This document shows positions 17,118-25,269 of a stretch of 64,000 nucleotides of DNA, piece after piece. Source of the DNA: an uncultured Clostridia bacterium (GTDB lineage: Bacteria; Bacillota; Clostridia; Oscillospirales; Ruminococcaceae); the NCBI GenBank assembly GCA_947631575.1, contig CANRLW010000001.1, positions 62,001 through 126,000 of the forward strand, in the 5' to 3' direction. The notes under the pieces are model-generated. The model ran no database searches and was not told the DNA's origin. It saw nothing but the letters and a program-made list of their open reading frames with translations. The position numbers and the translations under genes were made by a program. Each line of letters begins with the position of its first letter. The stretch's first letter is position 1.

Positions 17118-17294
17118 ATGCTTGAGTTTCTTTCGGAGAATTGGGGAACAATAGTTGTAGCCGCTTTGCTGATATTGGCATTGACTGCGGCGGTTATAAA
17201 GCTTGTAAAGGACAGGCGCTCGGGAAAAGGTTTGTGCTGCGGCGACTGTTCAAAATGTCACAGTGCCGAAAGCTCCTGTAAAAAGCGTCAGTAA
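17118..17294 (+). CDS. FeoB-associated Cys-rich membrane protein
   Basis: A 58-residue protein: one N-terminal membrane helix (residues about 10-30, TIVVAALLILALTAAVIKLV), then a cytoplasmic tail with six Cys in LCCGDCSKCHSAESSCKK. This layout matches the small family found next to FeoB iron transporters (PF12669). There is no feoB in this window, so the gene is solitary, with its own promoter and terminator. GGGGAGTG precedes the ATG. A role in ferrous iron handling is inferred from the family only. Confidence 0.82.
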   Translation: MLEFLSENWGTIVVAALLILALTAAVIKLVKDRRSGKGLCCGDCSKCHSAESSCKKRQ

Positions 17295-17319
17295 GCCTAT
17301 TCAATTAAAACAAATAAAC

Positions 17320-17368
17320 AGCCGTGTAAAGTTCGCTTTTTTTGCAAAGACATTACGCGGCTTTTATT
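17320..17368 (+). terminator. Terminator after the Cys-rich gene
   Basis: AGCCGTGTAA (17320-17329) pairs with TTACGCGGCT (17353-17362) with one G-T pair, followed by TTTATT. Confidence 0.7.
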
Positions 17369-17418
17369 ATACAAATTGTATATAATTTAAGATTGTCAGA
17401 AAAGCTCGATATTACTAC

Positions 17419-17447
17419 TTGACTTTTTTATAACTATATGTTATAAT
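17419..17447 (+). promoter_or_regulatory. Promoter of the sodium:solute symporter gene
   Basis: TTGACT (17419-17424), 17 bases, TATAAT (17442-17447), about 70 bases upstream of the start codon. Confidence 0.75.
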
Positions 17448-17518
17448 AAGTTGTACTTCATTGCTTTAACGCTTGTATGCTTTTATGCACAAAACCGTTA
17501 AAGCGGAAAGGATTTTTT

Positions 17519-19069
17519 ATGACATATGTTATTCTGGCAGTATACCTTGCGGTAATGATCGGTATAGGTATATACTGCCGCAAGAGAGCGTCTTCCGTGT
17601 CAGACTTTGTTCTTGGCGGAAGAAACATCGGTGGTTGGTTTACGGCGTTTGCCTATGGAACGTCTTATTTTTCGGCGGTCGTATTTATAGGCTATGCGGG
17701 GCAATTCGGCTGGAACTACGGCGTTTCGGCTACATGGATAGGCATAGGAAACGCGCTTATAGGTTCAATGCTCCCGTGGCTCATAATGGGCAGAAGAACA
17801 AGAGTTATGACAAAGCAATTAAACGCGTCTACCATGCCCGAATTTTTCGAGAAACGCTACAGCTCAAAGGCGCTGAAGATAGTCTCAGCAGTAATTGTTT
17901 TCGTGTTCCTTATTCCGTATACGGCGTCTGTTTATAACGGACTTTCGAGATTGTTCAACATGGCGTTTGCTCTGCCTTATGAAGTTTGCCTTATAGGTAT
18001 GGCAGTACTTACGGCGGCATACGTTATTCTCGGCGGCTATACAGCTACGGCAATAAACGACTTTGTACAGGGAATAATCATGCTTATCGGAATTGTCGCG
18101 GTCGTTATCTGCGTTGTAAACGGAAAAGGCGGATTTACCGAGGCGCTCAGCGGTCTCGGACAGATAACCGATAAAGGCGTTCCCGCAAATTCTCTCAATA
18201 CGCTTTTCGGTCCCGACCCGATAAACCTCATAGGCGTTGTCATTCTTACATCTCTCGGCACATGGGGACTTCCACAGATGGTGCAGAAGTTCTATGCGAT
18301 AAAAGACGACGCGGCGATAAAGCGCGGCACTATAATCTCTACGGTTTTCGCGCTCGTTGTAGCGGGCGGCTCGTATTTCATGGGCGGTTTCGGCAGGCTC
18401 TATGGAACGGGCGCAAACGGCGAAACGCTTATTGAAAGCGTAAACGGAAAACTTGCGTTTGACTCTATCGTACCTCAGATGCTCAAAGACGCGCTCCCTG
18501 AATTCCTGATAGGAGTAGTGGTAGTGCTTGTTCTTTCGGCATCAATGTCAACCCTGTCCTCGCTCGTTCTTACTTCAAGTTCAACGCTCACCATTGACCT
18601 TATAAAGCCCATGATGAAGAAAGGTATGAGCGACAAAAAGCAGGTGCTTATAATGAGAATACTTATCGCAGTGTTCCTGCTTATATCCGTAATAATCGCA
18701 CTTAACCCCAACGCGTATATAACGACCCTTATGTCAATTTCATGGGGCGCTCTTGCAGGAGCATTCCTTGCGCCTTTCCTTTATGGACTGTTCTCAAAGA
18801 AGATAACAAAAGCCGCCGTTTGGGCAAGCTTTATCTCGGGCGTAGGTATAACCGTTATTCATATGTTTATATTCAGCCTCGGTTTCTTCCCCGATGCGTC
18901 TGCGGCTGCCGCGTCGCTACCGCTTAACCTCGCGTCTCCGATAAACGCGGGCGCGATTGCAATGCTGTTCGGATTGATAATCGTTCCTATAGTGAGCGCA
19001 GTTACCAAGAATAAAAACCTTGAAAAGGACGAAAAACTTTTAGAGGACTGCAAGAAAGAGCTTGGATAA
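17519..19069 (+). CDS. Sodium:solute symporter (SSS family)
   Basis: A 516-residue membrane protein with about 13 helices. Family marks are FVLGGRNIGGWFTAFAYGTS, GWNYGVSATWIGIGNALIGS, the KQLNASTMPEFFEKRYSS loop and the sodium-site region LSASMSTLSSLVLTSSSTL. Closest in style to proline/pantothenate-type transporters of the PutP/PanF group; the solute is not certain. The ATG at 17519 follows AAAGG at 8 bases; an in-frame start at 17477 has none. It is a single-gene unit. Confidence 0.93.
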   Translation: MTYVILAVYLAVMIGIGIYCRKRASSVSDFVLGGRNIGGWFTAFAYGTSYFSAVVFIGYAGQFGWNYGVSATWIGIGNALIGSMLPWLIMGRRTRVMTKQLNASTMPEFFEKRYSSKALKIVSAVIVFVFLIPYTASVYNGLSRLFNMAFALPYEVCLIGMAVLTAAYVILGGYTATAINDFVQGIIMLIGIVAVVICVVNGKGGFTEALSGLGQITDKGVPANSLNTLFGPDPINLIGVVILTSLGTWGLPQMVQKFYAIKDDAAIKRGTIISTVFALVVAGGSYFMGGFGRLYGTGANGETLIESVNGKLAFDSIVPQMLKDALPEFLIGVVVVLVLSASMSTLSSLVLTSSSTLTIDLIKPMMKKGMSDKKQVLIMRILIAVFLLISVIIALNPNAYITTLMSISWGALAGAFLAPFLYGLFSKKITKAAVWASFISGVGITVIHMFIFSLGFFPDASAAAASLPLNLASPINAGAIAMLFGLIIVPIVSAVTKNKNLEKDEKLLEDCKKELG

Positions 19070-19384
19070 AAAGGCGGCTAAAGTTTAAATTTAAAACAGC
19101 CTTATCTCCCAAAAACTCCCCAAAATTCTTACCTCTTTTTCTATTTTTGTGTTATATTCGGCGGATAGCTGTTTGGCTGTTACTGTATACTGTACACTGT
19201 CAACTGCCAACAGGGCGGGGTGCGGGGCGCGTCAGTGCCCCTCAATTTTCCCCCTTTCCCTTCGGGGAAGGGGGTTAGGGGGATAGGGCGAATAAACGTT
19301 ATTTTGAGAAATAGTATTTGAAAAGTGCCACAAATGGGTTTATGCATTTTGAAAAGAGCCGCAAATACTTTTTATACATGCCGT
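19070..19384. repeat. Intergenic region with module A of an interspersed repeat
   Basis: No gene is seen. Positions 19182-19218 read ACTGTATACTGTACACTGTC then AACTGCCAACAGGGCGGG, followed by a G-rich stretch and an imperfect hairpin of CCCCCTTT and GGAAGGGGG (about 19250-19275). The same order, inverted, appears at 39150-39275, and the ACTGTACACT part again near 25091. The 19320-19380 part is AT-rich without recognised content. Confidence 0.7.
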
Positions 19385-19406
19385 GGCAAGAATTTAAATT
19401 CTTGCC
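19385..19406. other. Perfect 22 bp palindrome upstream of the TrpX-like operon
   Basis: GGCAAG, AATTTAAATT, CTTGCC: fully self-complementary with no spacer. It lies 17 bases before the -35 of the promoter at 19424, a plausible place for an operator bound by a dimeric regulator. It could alternatively be a weak terminator for upstream transcription. Confidence 0.6.
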
Positions 19407-19423
19407 TCTGACTTTTAAACTAC

Positions 19424-19452
19424 TTGACAAATTTCGCAAATAGTGGTATAAT
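19424..19452 (+). promoter_or_regulatory. Promoter of the TrpXYZ-like ABC operon
   Basis: TTGACA (19424-19429), 17 bases, TATAAT (19447-19452); perfect consensus, 60 bases before the first gene. Confidence 0.82.
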
Positions 19453-19512
19453 CGTATAGTATGCAACAAAAGAATACGAAACTGGTTAGTAATTTATAGG
19501 AGGAAATTTTAA

Positions 19513-20538
19513 ATGAAAAAGAAAATATTGAGCGCGTTTCTTGCGCTCTCGATGACGCTCGGACTTTGCGCCTGCGACAACACAAATAACAACAGCGGCA
19601 CAGGCGGCAATACAGGCGGAAACGGCGGCAATACGGGTGGCGATAAGCTCAAAATAGGCGTTATCCAGTATGCTGCACATCCCTCGCTCGATAACTGTTA
19701 TGAAGGAATAAAGCAGGGTCTCGAAGAAAGTGAGTATAAGGATAAGTACACAATTGATTTCCAGAACGGACAGAACAGCGGCGAAAACTGTGACCAGTAT
19801 GCAAATAATATGGTCGCTCAGGGATATGACCTGATATTTGCCATAGCTACTCCCGCGGCGATCTCCGCATATGCGGCGGCAAAGGACACGGATATCCCCG
19901 TTATTTTCTGCGCGGTTTCAGAGCCTGTAGCGGCAGGACTTGCTACAAGCCTCGACGCAGGTCTTGAAACCTGCAACGGCACGGCGGATATCTTAAACCT
20001 CGAAGAGCAGCTTAACCTCATTCTTGCCTGCCAGCCCGACGCAAAGAAGATAGGAGTTCTCTATACAACTACCGAGGCTAACTCCGTAGCTCATCTCAAG
20101 AAGTTCAAAGAGATCTGTTCGGCAAAGGGAGTTGAGGTAGTAGAAAGCGGCGTTTCGGGTTCTGCCGATATCCCTCAGGCTGCCGCAGACCTTTGTTCAA
20201 AGGTAGACTGCATAAATAACTTCACCGACAACAATGTTGTAAACAGCCTGTCTGTCGTTCTTGAAAAGGCAAATGCCGCTGGTATCCCCGTCTACGGCTC
20301 CGAGGTAGAGCAGGTAAAGAACGGCTGCATCGCATCAATGTCTATCGACTATGTAGCACTCGGAAAGAAGACAGCCGAAATGGCAGTAAAAGTTCTCGGC
20401 GGCACAAAATGCTCCGCATTGCCCGTTACTCAGGTTAGCGACGTTACTCCCGTAGTAAATACGGAAGTCCTCGCAAAGTTCGGCATCGACCTTCCCGAGG
20501 CGTATAAGGACGCCGAAAAGGTGACAACAAACAGCTGA
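19513..20538 (+). CDS. ABC transporter substrate-binding lipoprotein (TrpX-like)
   Basis: A 341-residue lipoprotein: signal peptide with lipobox LCAC (Cys about residue 20), a Gly/Asn linker to about residue 43, then a PF04392-type binding fold (KLKIGVIQYAAHPSLDNCYE, GYDLIFAIATPAAISAYAAA, IPVYGSEVEQVKNGCIASMS). This family includes TrpX-type aromatic amino acid binding proteins of Gram-positive bacteria; the ligand here is inferred only by family. GGAGG precedes the ATG. It is first in a three-gene operon. Confidence 0.9.
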   Translation: MKKKILSAFLALSMTLGLCACDNTNNNSGTGGNTGGNGGNTGGDKLKIGVIQYAAHPSLDNCYEGIKQGLEESEYKDKYTIDFQNGQNSGENCDQYANNMVAQGYDLIFAIATPAAISAYAAAKDTDIPVIFCAVSEPVAAGLATSLDAGLETCNGTADILNLEEQLNLILACQPDAKKIGVLYTTTEANSVAHLKKFKEICSAKGVEVVESGVSGSADIPQAAADLCSKVDCINNFTDNNVVNSLSVVLEKANAAGIPVYGSEVEQVKNGCIASMSIDYVALGKKTAEMAVKVLGGTKCSALPVTQVSDVTPVVNTEVLAKFGIDLPEAYKDAEKVTTNS

Positions 20539-20580
20539 TAAATTATACCCAAAAATAAATGACCGAAAGGGCGTGCAAAA

Positions 20581-21543
20581 GTGACTGTTTTCTTAAATAT
20601 TCTTATCGGAATAGGCGAAGAGGGTCTGATGTATGCCCTTTTGGCTTTGGGAATGTATATTTCCTACAGCGTTCTTGATTTCCCCGATCTATCGGTAGAC
20701 GGAACGTTCCCGCTCGGCGCGGTGCTTACCGGTGTGCTTATAGTAAACGGATTTGATCCGTGGCTGTGCCTTGTTATTTCATTCGCGGCTGGAATGCTCG
20801 CGGGTATGCTCACGGGCATTATGAACGTAAAGCTCGGCATTATCCCACTTCTCTGCGGAATAATCATGTACACCGCCATGCTCTCCGTAAACCTTGTACT
20901 TATAAAGACGGGAACAGACGGAATGGCAATAGCCTCGTTCTTTACAAAGGACACTATTTTCAACAGCTCTCTCGCGGGTCTTATCCCCAAAACTTTGGGC
21001 GGTTTCGCTCTAAGAACGCTGCTTATCTCGCTGCTTATTGTCATTGTGTGCAAGATACTGCTCGACTTGTTTCTTAAAACCAAAAGCGGGTTATTGCTCC
21101 GCGCGACAGGCGATAACGAGCGTTATACGACAATGCTAGGCAAAAATCCCGGCTCTGTAAAGATATTCGGACTTATGCTCGGAAACGGTTTTGCGGCGCT
21201 CGCGGGTTCTGTAATTGCCCAGAACAAGGGCAGCGCAGATCAGCAAATGGGAACGGGAATGGTCGTTTTAGGACTTGCGTCGGTTATAATCGGCATAAGC
21301 CTTTTCAAGCGCGTTCGCTTTATGAAAGGCACGACAATGGTCATTCTCGGTAGTATTATCTATAAAGCGTCTTATCAGATAGTATTAACTCTCGGAATAC
21401 CTACGGAGTGGAACAATTTCGTAAAAGCGGCAATATTCCTTATTGCACTTATTCTCGGCGGTAAGCATGTCGGAGAGTTTTTCAAAAAGCTGTTCAGGAA
21501 AAATAAAACGAACAGGGAGGGTAAAAATGCTCTCACTGAATAA
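20581..21543 (+). CDS. ABC transporter permease (TrpY-like, COG4120)
   Basis: A 320-residue permease with about nine helices. It resembles branched-chain-type permeases (SVLDFPDLSVDGTFPLGAVL, GMLTGIMNVKLGIIPLLCGI, RATGDNERYTTMLGKNPGSV). The start is GTG at 20581 with GAAAGGG upstream. The 3' end overlaps the ATPase gene by 17 bases. It acts with the preceding lipoprotein and the following ATPase. Confidence 0.92.
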   Translation: MTVFLNILIGIGEEGLMYALLALGMYISYSVLDFPDLSVDGTFPLGAVLTGVLIVNGFDPWLCLVISFAAGMLAGMLTGIMNVKLGIIPLLCGIIMYTAMLSVNLVLIKTGTDGMAIASFFTKDTIFNSSLAGLIPKTLGGFALRTLLISLLIVIVCKILLDLFLKTKSGLLLRATGDNERYTTMLGKNPGSVKIFGLMLGNGFAALAGSVIAQNKGSADQQMGTGMVVLGLASVIIGISLFKRVRFMKGTTMVILGSIIYKASYQIVLTLGIPTEWNNFVKAAIFLIALILGGKHVGEFFKKLFRKNKTNREGKNALTE

Positions 21544-22300
21544 TATCCAAAAAGTATTTAATGCGGGAACGGTCGATGAAAACAGACTTTTTACCGGTTT
21601 TAATTTAACCGTAAACGACGGGGAATTCGTGGCTATAGTCGGCTCAAACGGCAGCGGCAAGACCACGCTTTTGAATATGGTCTGCGGAACGAGCCTCCCC
21701 GACAGCGGAAGAGTTATCTTCAACGGAAACGACATCACGGATATTCCCGAATACAAGCGCGCAAGGCGCATAGGCAGAGTGTTGCAAGACCCGAAAATGG
21801 GAACTTGCGCGAGCCTTTCCATTCTCGAAAATTTAGCCCTTGCGGACAATAAGAATCGGCGTTACGGGCTTTCTAGAGCGGTCAATAAACAGCGCGAGGA
21901 ATATTATAAGACCTTGCTTGAAATGTGCGGAATGGGACTTGAAAACCGTCTGGGTGTGCTTGCGGGTTCGCTTTCGGGCGGACAAAGACAGGCTCTCGCC
22001 CTTATAATCGCTACAATGACCGACATCGACCTTCTTATTCTTGACGAGCATACGGCGGCGCTCGACCCAAAATCCTCCGAAACGCTCATGGAGATAACAA
22101 AGCGCGTCATAAGCGAGAAGAAGTACACAACGCTTATGGTAACGCACAATCTTCGTTTTGCAGTAAGCTACGGAACGCGGCTTTTAATGATGCACGAGGG
22201 AAAAGCAGTTATGGACATTTCTGGCGAAGAAAAAGAAAAGCTCATTGTTGAAGATATTTTAGGAAAGTTTAATGAGATAAGCATTGAATGTGGTAATTAA
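21527..22300 (+). CDS. ABC transporter ATP-binding protein (TrpZ-like, COG1101)
   Basis: A 257-residue ATPase. Walker A is GSNGSGKTT (about residues 38-46), the signature is LSGGQRQA, Walker B is LLILDEH (Glu with His instead of the usual Pro, seen in this subfamily) and the switch His is in MVTHNLR. The ATG at 21527 follows GGGAGGG; an earlier in-frame ATG at 21443 lies deep in the permease gene. Third gene of the operon, ended by a terminator at 22309. Confidence 0.94.
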   Translation: MLSLNNIQKVFNAGTVDENRLFTGFNLTVNDGEFVAIVGSNGSGKTTLLNMVCGTSLPDSGRVIFNGNDITDIPEYKRARRIGRVLQDPKMGTCASLSILENLALADNKNRRYGLSRAVNKQREEYYKTLLEMCGMGLENRLGVLAGSLSGGQRQALALIIATMTDIDLLILDEHTAALDPKSSETLMEITKRVISEKKYTTLMVTHNLRFAVSYGTRLLMMHEGKAVMDISGEEKEKLIVEDILGKFNEISIECGN

Positions 22301-22308
22301 AATTAAAT

Positions 22309-22354
22309 GTCGGTCTTAAAACTCGGTATATATCGGGTCTTAAGACCGACTATT
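22309..22354 (+). terminator. Terminator of the TrpXYZ-like operon
   Basis: GTCGGTCTTAA (22309-22319) pairs perfectly with TTAAGACCGAC (22340-22350), followed by TATTTT. The 20-base loop itself contains ACTCGG and TCGGGT. Confidence 0.75.
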
Positions 22355-22376
22355 TTGACTAAGAGCAGGTTTAAAA

Positions 22377-24179
22377 ATGGACAAAAACGAAGTTTTGCAT
22401 AAGTATTTCGGTCACAGCAGTTTTCGCGAGGGGCAGGAGCAGATAGTAGACAATATCCTCAGCGGCAGGGATTGTCTTTGCGTAATGCCTACGGGTGCGG
22501 GAAAATCGCTTTGCTTTCAGATACCCGCGCTTATGATGAACGGAACTGCGATAGTTATTTCTCCGCTCATTTCGCTTATGCAATGTCAGGTAGAGGATCT
22601 CCGGGAGATCGGCATAAACGCCGCATACATAAATAGTTTGCTTGACAGCGCGGAATATTTTGACATCTGCCGCAGAGCATACGCGGGAGAGCTGAAACTT
22701 ATTTATGCTGCGCCCGAAAGGCTTTCTTCCGAGAGCTTTTTAAAGATGTGCAGTGAAATTGAAATACCGCTTGTGGCAATAGACGAGGCTCATTGTGTTT
22801 CACACTGGGGGCAGGATTTTCGCCCGTCATACCTGAAAATAGCGGGATTTATCCATTCACTAAAAAAACGTCCTGTCGTCGCCGCATTTACCGCTACAGC
22901 AACGGCTGCTGTAAAAAGCGATATAAAGCGCCTTCTTGAGCTTAACGACCCTTTTTCTATAACCACAGGCTTTGACAGACCGAACCTGTTTTTCGAGGTG
23001 AGAAAGCCCGAATCGAAAGACGCGGAGCTCCTTAAAATTTTAAAGAACGTTTCGGGAGCTATTGTTTATTGTTCCACAAGAAAAAATGTCGAGTATGTAG
23101 GGGAAATGCTTTTGAGAAACGGCATTAAAGCCGCGGTATATCATGCGGGATTTACTTCCGAAGAACGTAAGACCGCCCAGGAGGATTTTCTTCATGACAG
23201 AGTTGATGTAATTGTTGCAACAAATGCATTCGGAATGGGCATAGATAAGAGCAATGTCCCGCTCGTTGTTCATTATAACATACCGAAAGACCTTGAAAGC
23301 TATTATCAGGAGGCGGGCAGGGCAGGGCGCGACGGCTCTCCCGCACGCTGTATCCTTCTTTATAGTAAAAGCGACGTTGCAATTGCAAAGTTTATGATAG
23401 AACGTTCTCACGAGGACAGCGAGCTGTCTTACGAAGAACAGAACGAGCTTAAAAAGCGAGACTATATACGCCTGAAAAAAATGACAGCGTATTGTGAAAC
23501 AACAGCCTGCCTGCGCAGGGAGATACTTTTGTATTTCGGCGAGAATTATCCGCATAGCTGTAAAAACTGCGGAAATTGCGTCAATAATGTCGAGGTCGAG
23601 GACGTAACCGTGGAAGTACAGAAGATATTGTCCTGTGTTTACCGTCTGAAACAGCGCGGCAAAACCGAGAATATAAACGTTATTAAAAATATCCTCCTCG
23701 GGATATCCGACAGCTATTCCGCAGAAAACGGTTATGAAACGCTTTCTACCTACGGCATTATGAAGAATATAAAGCCCGAAAGATTACAGCTTATAGCCGA
23801 GCATATTTTAAAAGAAGGTTATATAGAGCAAAACGGACAGTCATGCGTTCTTACTTTAAAAGCGGACGAGTTTATAAAGAAAAAAGGAACTGTCATAATG
23901 CGTTTTGAAAAGCACAGTTTTGCAAAACAGACAGTCCCGGAAAATAAAGAACTATTTGAAAAGCTCAGAGAGCTCAGAAAAAAGATCGCCCAGACTTTAG
24001 GCGTACCTCCTTATGTTGTGTTTACGGACGCAACGCTTTGGGACATGTGCGCGCTACTTCCGAAAAATTATGAAGAGCTTTTGAGAGTATCGGGCGTCGG
24101 AGTGAGAAAAGCAGAACGTTATGGAAAAAAATTCCTTTCGGTTATAAACGAATATTACAAAAAAACATGTCCTTTTTAG
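22377..24179 (+). CDS. recQ: ATP-dependent DNA helicase RecQ
   Basis: A 600-residue 3'-5' helicase for recombination and fork repair. Walker A is MPTGAGKS (residues 37-44), DEAH at 136-139 is followed by CVSHWGQDFRPSYLK, the helicase C-terminal domain contains GMGIDKSNVPLVVHYNIPKD and QEAGRAGRDG, the zinc-binding Cys cluster is CLRREILLYFGE then CKNCGNC, and an HRDC domain ends the protein (ELLRVSGVGVRKAERYGKKF). All catalytic parts are intact. It starts 77 bases after the ABC operon, past a terminator; no strong own promoter was seen. Confidence 0.97.
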   Translation: MDKNEVLHKYFGHSSFREGQEQIVDNILSGRDCLCVMPTGAGKSLCFQIPALMMNGTAIVISPLISLMQCQVEDLREIGINAAYINSLLDSAEYFDICRRAYAGELKLIYAAPERLSSESFLKMCSEIEIPLVAIDEAHCVSHWGQDFRPSYLKIAGFIHSLKKRPVVAAFTATATAAVKSDIKRLLELNDPFSITTGFDRPNLFFEVRKPESKDAELLKILKNVSGAIVYCSTRKNVEYVGEMLLRNGIKAAVYHAGFTSEERKTAQEDFLHDRVDVIVATNAFGMGIDKSNVPLVVHYNIPKDLESYYQEAGRAGRDGSPARCILLYSKSDVAIAKFMIERSHEDSELSYEEQNELKKRDYIRLKKMTAYCETTACLRREILLYFGENYPHSCKNCGNCVNNVEVEDVTVEVQKILSCVYRLKQRGKTENINVIKNILLGISDSYSAENGYETLSTYGIMKNIKPERLQLIAEHILKEGYIEQNGQSCVLTLKADEFIKKKGTVIMRFEKHSFAKQTVPENKELFEKLRELRKKIAQTLGVPPYVVFTDATLWDMCALLPKNYEELLRVSGVGVRKAERYGKKFLSVINEYYKKTCPF

Positions 24180-24229
24180 TATACAATTAAGGCTTTTTTG
24201 TGTATTATGCTGAAAATTGACTAAAGTCC

Positions 24230-24258
24230 TTGACGAACAATTTAAAATATGATAATAT
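24230..24258 (+). promoter_or_regulatory. Likely promoter of the TetR gene
   Basis: TTGACG (24230-24235), 17 bases, TAATAT (24253-24258); GATAAT at 24251-24256 overlaps. Weaker than the other promoters in the window. Confidence 0.45.
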
Positions 24259-24327
24259 GAGATATAAAGTATTTTAAGCTGATAATTACTCGAACTAAGA
24301 CTGGTTGTGAAAAGGACGGTGACTGTT

Positions 24328-24924
24328 ATGCCATACGGGAAAAATCGACACGGCGTAGACAAAAGGGTTGCACGCACAAAAAAAGCCATAAGGACCGCGC
24401 TTTTTGAAATCGCGGAAACAAAGGATATTGCGAGTATAACGGTGAGCGAGCTTTCGCGTAAGGCGGGAGTAAACAGGCGCACTTTTTATACTCATTATAC
24501 GAGCATAACGGATATTGTAAACGAGATAGAAAGTGAGCTTGTAGAGGCATTGAGGGGCATTGTCCTGAACTTTCACGACAACAATTTCCGCGAATGCATA
24601 TACGGGGTATTTATAAAGCTCAATGAACTTGTGTCGTTTGATTTCGATTATTATTTCCGCCACCTGAGATTTGATATGGAGGGTGCTTTTGTCGGACGTG
24701 TAAGCGAAATTATCGACGAGCTTGCGGGAAAGATAGTAAAGAGCGTCGGTGATATTTCGTTTGATAAAGCGAGATTTGCCGCGACATATGCGGTCGGCGG
24801 ATTTATTACGGTATTTTTCGAGTGGAAGAACAAAAAAATACCTACGCTTGAAGAGGCTGCTACATATGCGAGCTTTGCAGCAGAAGAGAGCATAAAAGGA
24901 GTAGTTTTAAACAAGGTAAGCTGA
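24328..24924 (+). CDS. TetR/AcrR family transcriptional regulator
   Basis: A 198-residue repressor-type protein. The N-terminal helix-turn-helix is clear: RTKKAIRTALFEIAETKDIA, SITVSELSRKAGVNRRTFYT, HYTSITDIVNEIE. The C-terminal ligand domain is variable (FRHLRFDMEGAFVGRVSEII). The ATG at 24328 follows AAAGGA; a GTG at 24307 is possible. It is followed after 9 bases by a 39-codon reading frame on the same transcript. Its targets are unknown. Confidence 0.92.
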   Translation: MPYGKNRHGVDKRVARTKKAIRTALFEIAETKDIASITVSELSRKAGVNRRTFYTHYTSITDIVNEIESELVEALRGIVLNFHDNNFRECIYGVFIKLNELVSFDFDYYFRHLRFDMEGAFVGRVSEIIDELAGKIVKSVGDISFDKARFAATYAVGGFITVFFEWKNKKIPTLEEAATYASFAAEESIKGVVLNKVS

Positions 24925-24933
24925 GGTGAACCT

Positions 24934-25053
24934 ATGGACATGTTGGATACGATCCCTGCGACAGGCTTTGACGATGCAGGTGTTCTGATATCGGTCGCGG
25001 CTGTTGCGCTCGCGATAGTGCTGGTGCTTATATTTACGAGGAAGAAAAAATAA
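24934..25053 (+). CDS. 39-residue peptide with a sortase-signal-like layout
   Basis: The entire product is MDMLDTIPATGFDDAG followed by a 19-residue hydrophobic helix and the tail TRKKK. IPATG, a membrane span and a basic tail are the parts of a sortase sorting signal, but there is no signal peptide and no passenger domain. GAGGTG lies 6 bases before the ATG, directly after the TetR stop codon, and a terminator follows, so it is likely translated. It may be a small membrane protein or the remnant of a lost cell-wall protein. Not seen as an established family. Confidence 0.6.
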   Translation: MDMLDTIPATGFDDAGVLISVAAVALAIVLVLIFTRKKK

Positions 25054-25055
25054 TC

Positions 25056-25090
25056 AACAGGGACTGTGAATAAAACAGTCCCTGTTTTAT
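25056..25090 (+). terminator. Terminator after the TetR/small-peptide unit
   Basis: AACAGGGACTGT (25056-25067) pairs perfectly with ACAGTCCCTGTT (25075-25086), followed by TTAT. Confidence 0.85.
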
Positions 25091-25250
25091 AGTGTACAGT
25101 GTACAGTTGAAAGTAAACAGTTATGGTATCGCCTTCGGCGGATAATATTAGATTGTTATCAAACTAAAGCGTTTTTCGTCTTTCGTCCGCCGCTCAAGCT
25201 AAAAGTTTTGGAAAAGGTCTAAGGGGGAACCTTAAAAAAGGTTCCCCCTT
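25091..25250. repeat. Interspersed repeat, modules A and B
   Basis: GTGTACAGTGTACAGTTG at 25092 resembles the start of module A. GTCCGCCGCTCAAGC at 25185 and AAAAGTTTTGG at 25201 recur near 39299-39331. The hairpin AAGGGGGAACC (25221-25231) with GGTTCCCCCTT (25240-25250) is a diverged copy of module B. It ends 20 bases beyond the stop codon of the convergent aldose epimerase gene and probably serves as its terminator. Confidence 0.75.
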
Positions 25251-25269
25251 GCGCTCTTTGTTCTTTAAA

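Noticed and set aside
19342..19443. Small open frame of 33 codons upstream of the TrpX-like gene
   Set aside because: No ribosome binding site, and it runs over the palindrome and the promoter.
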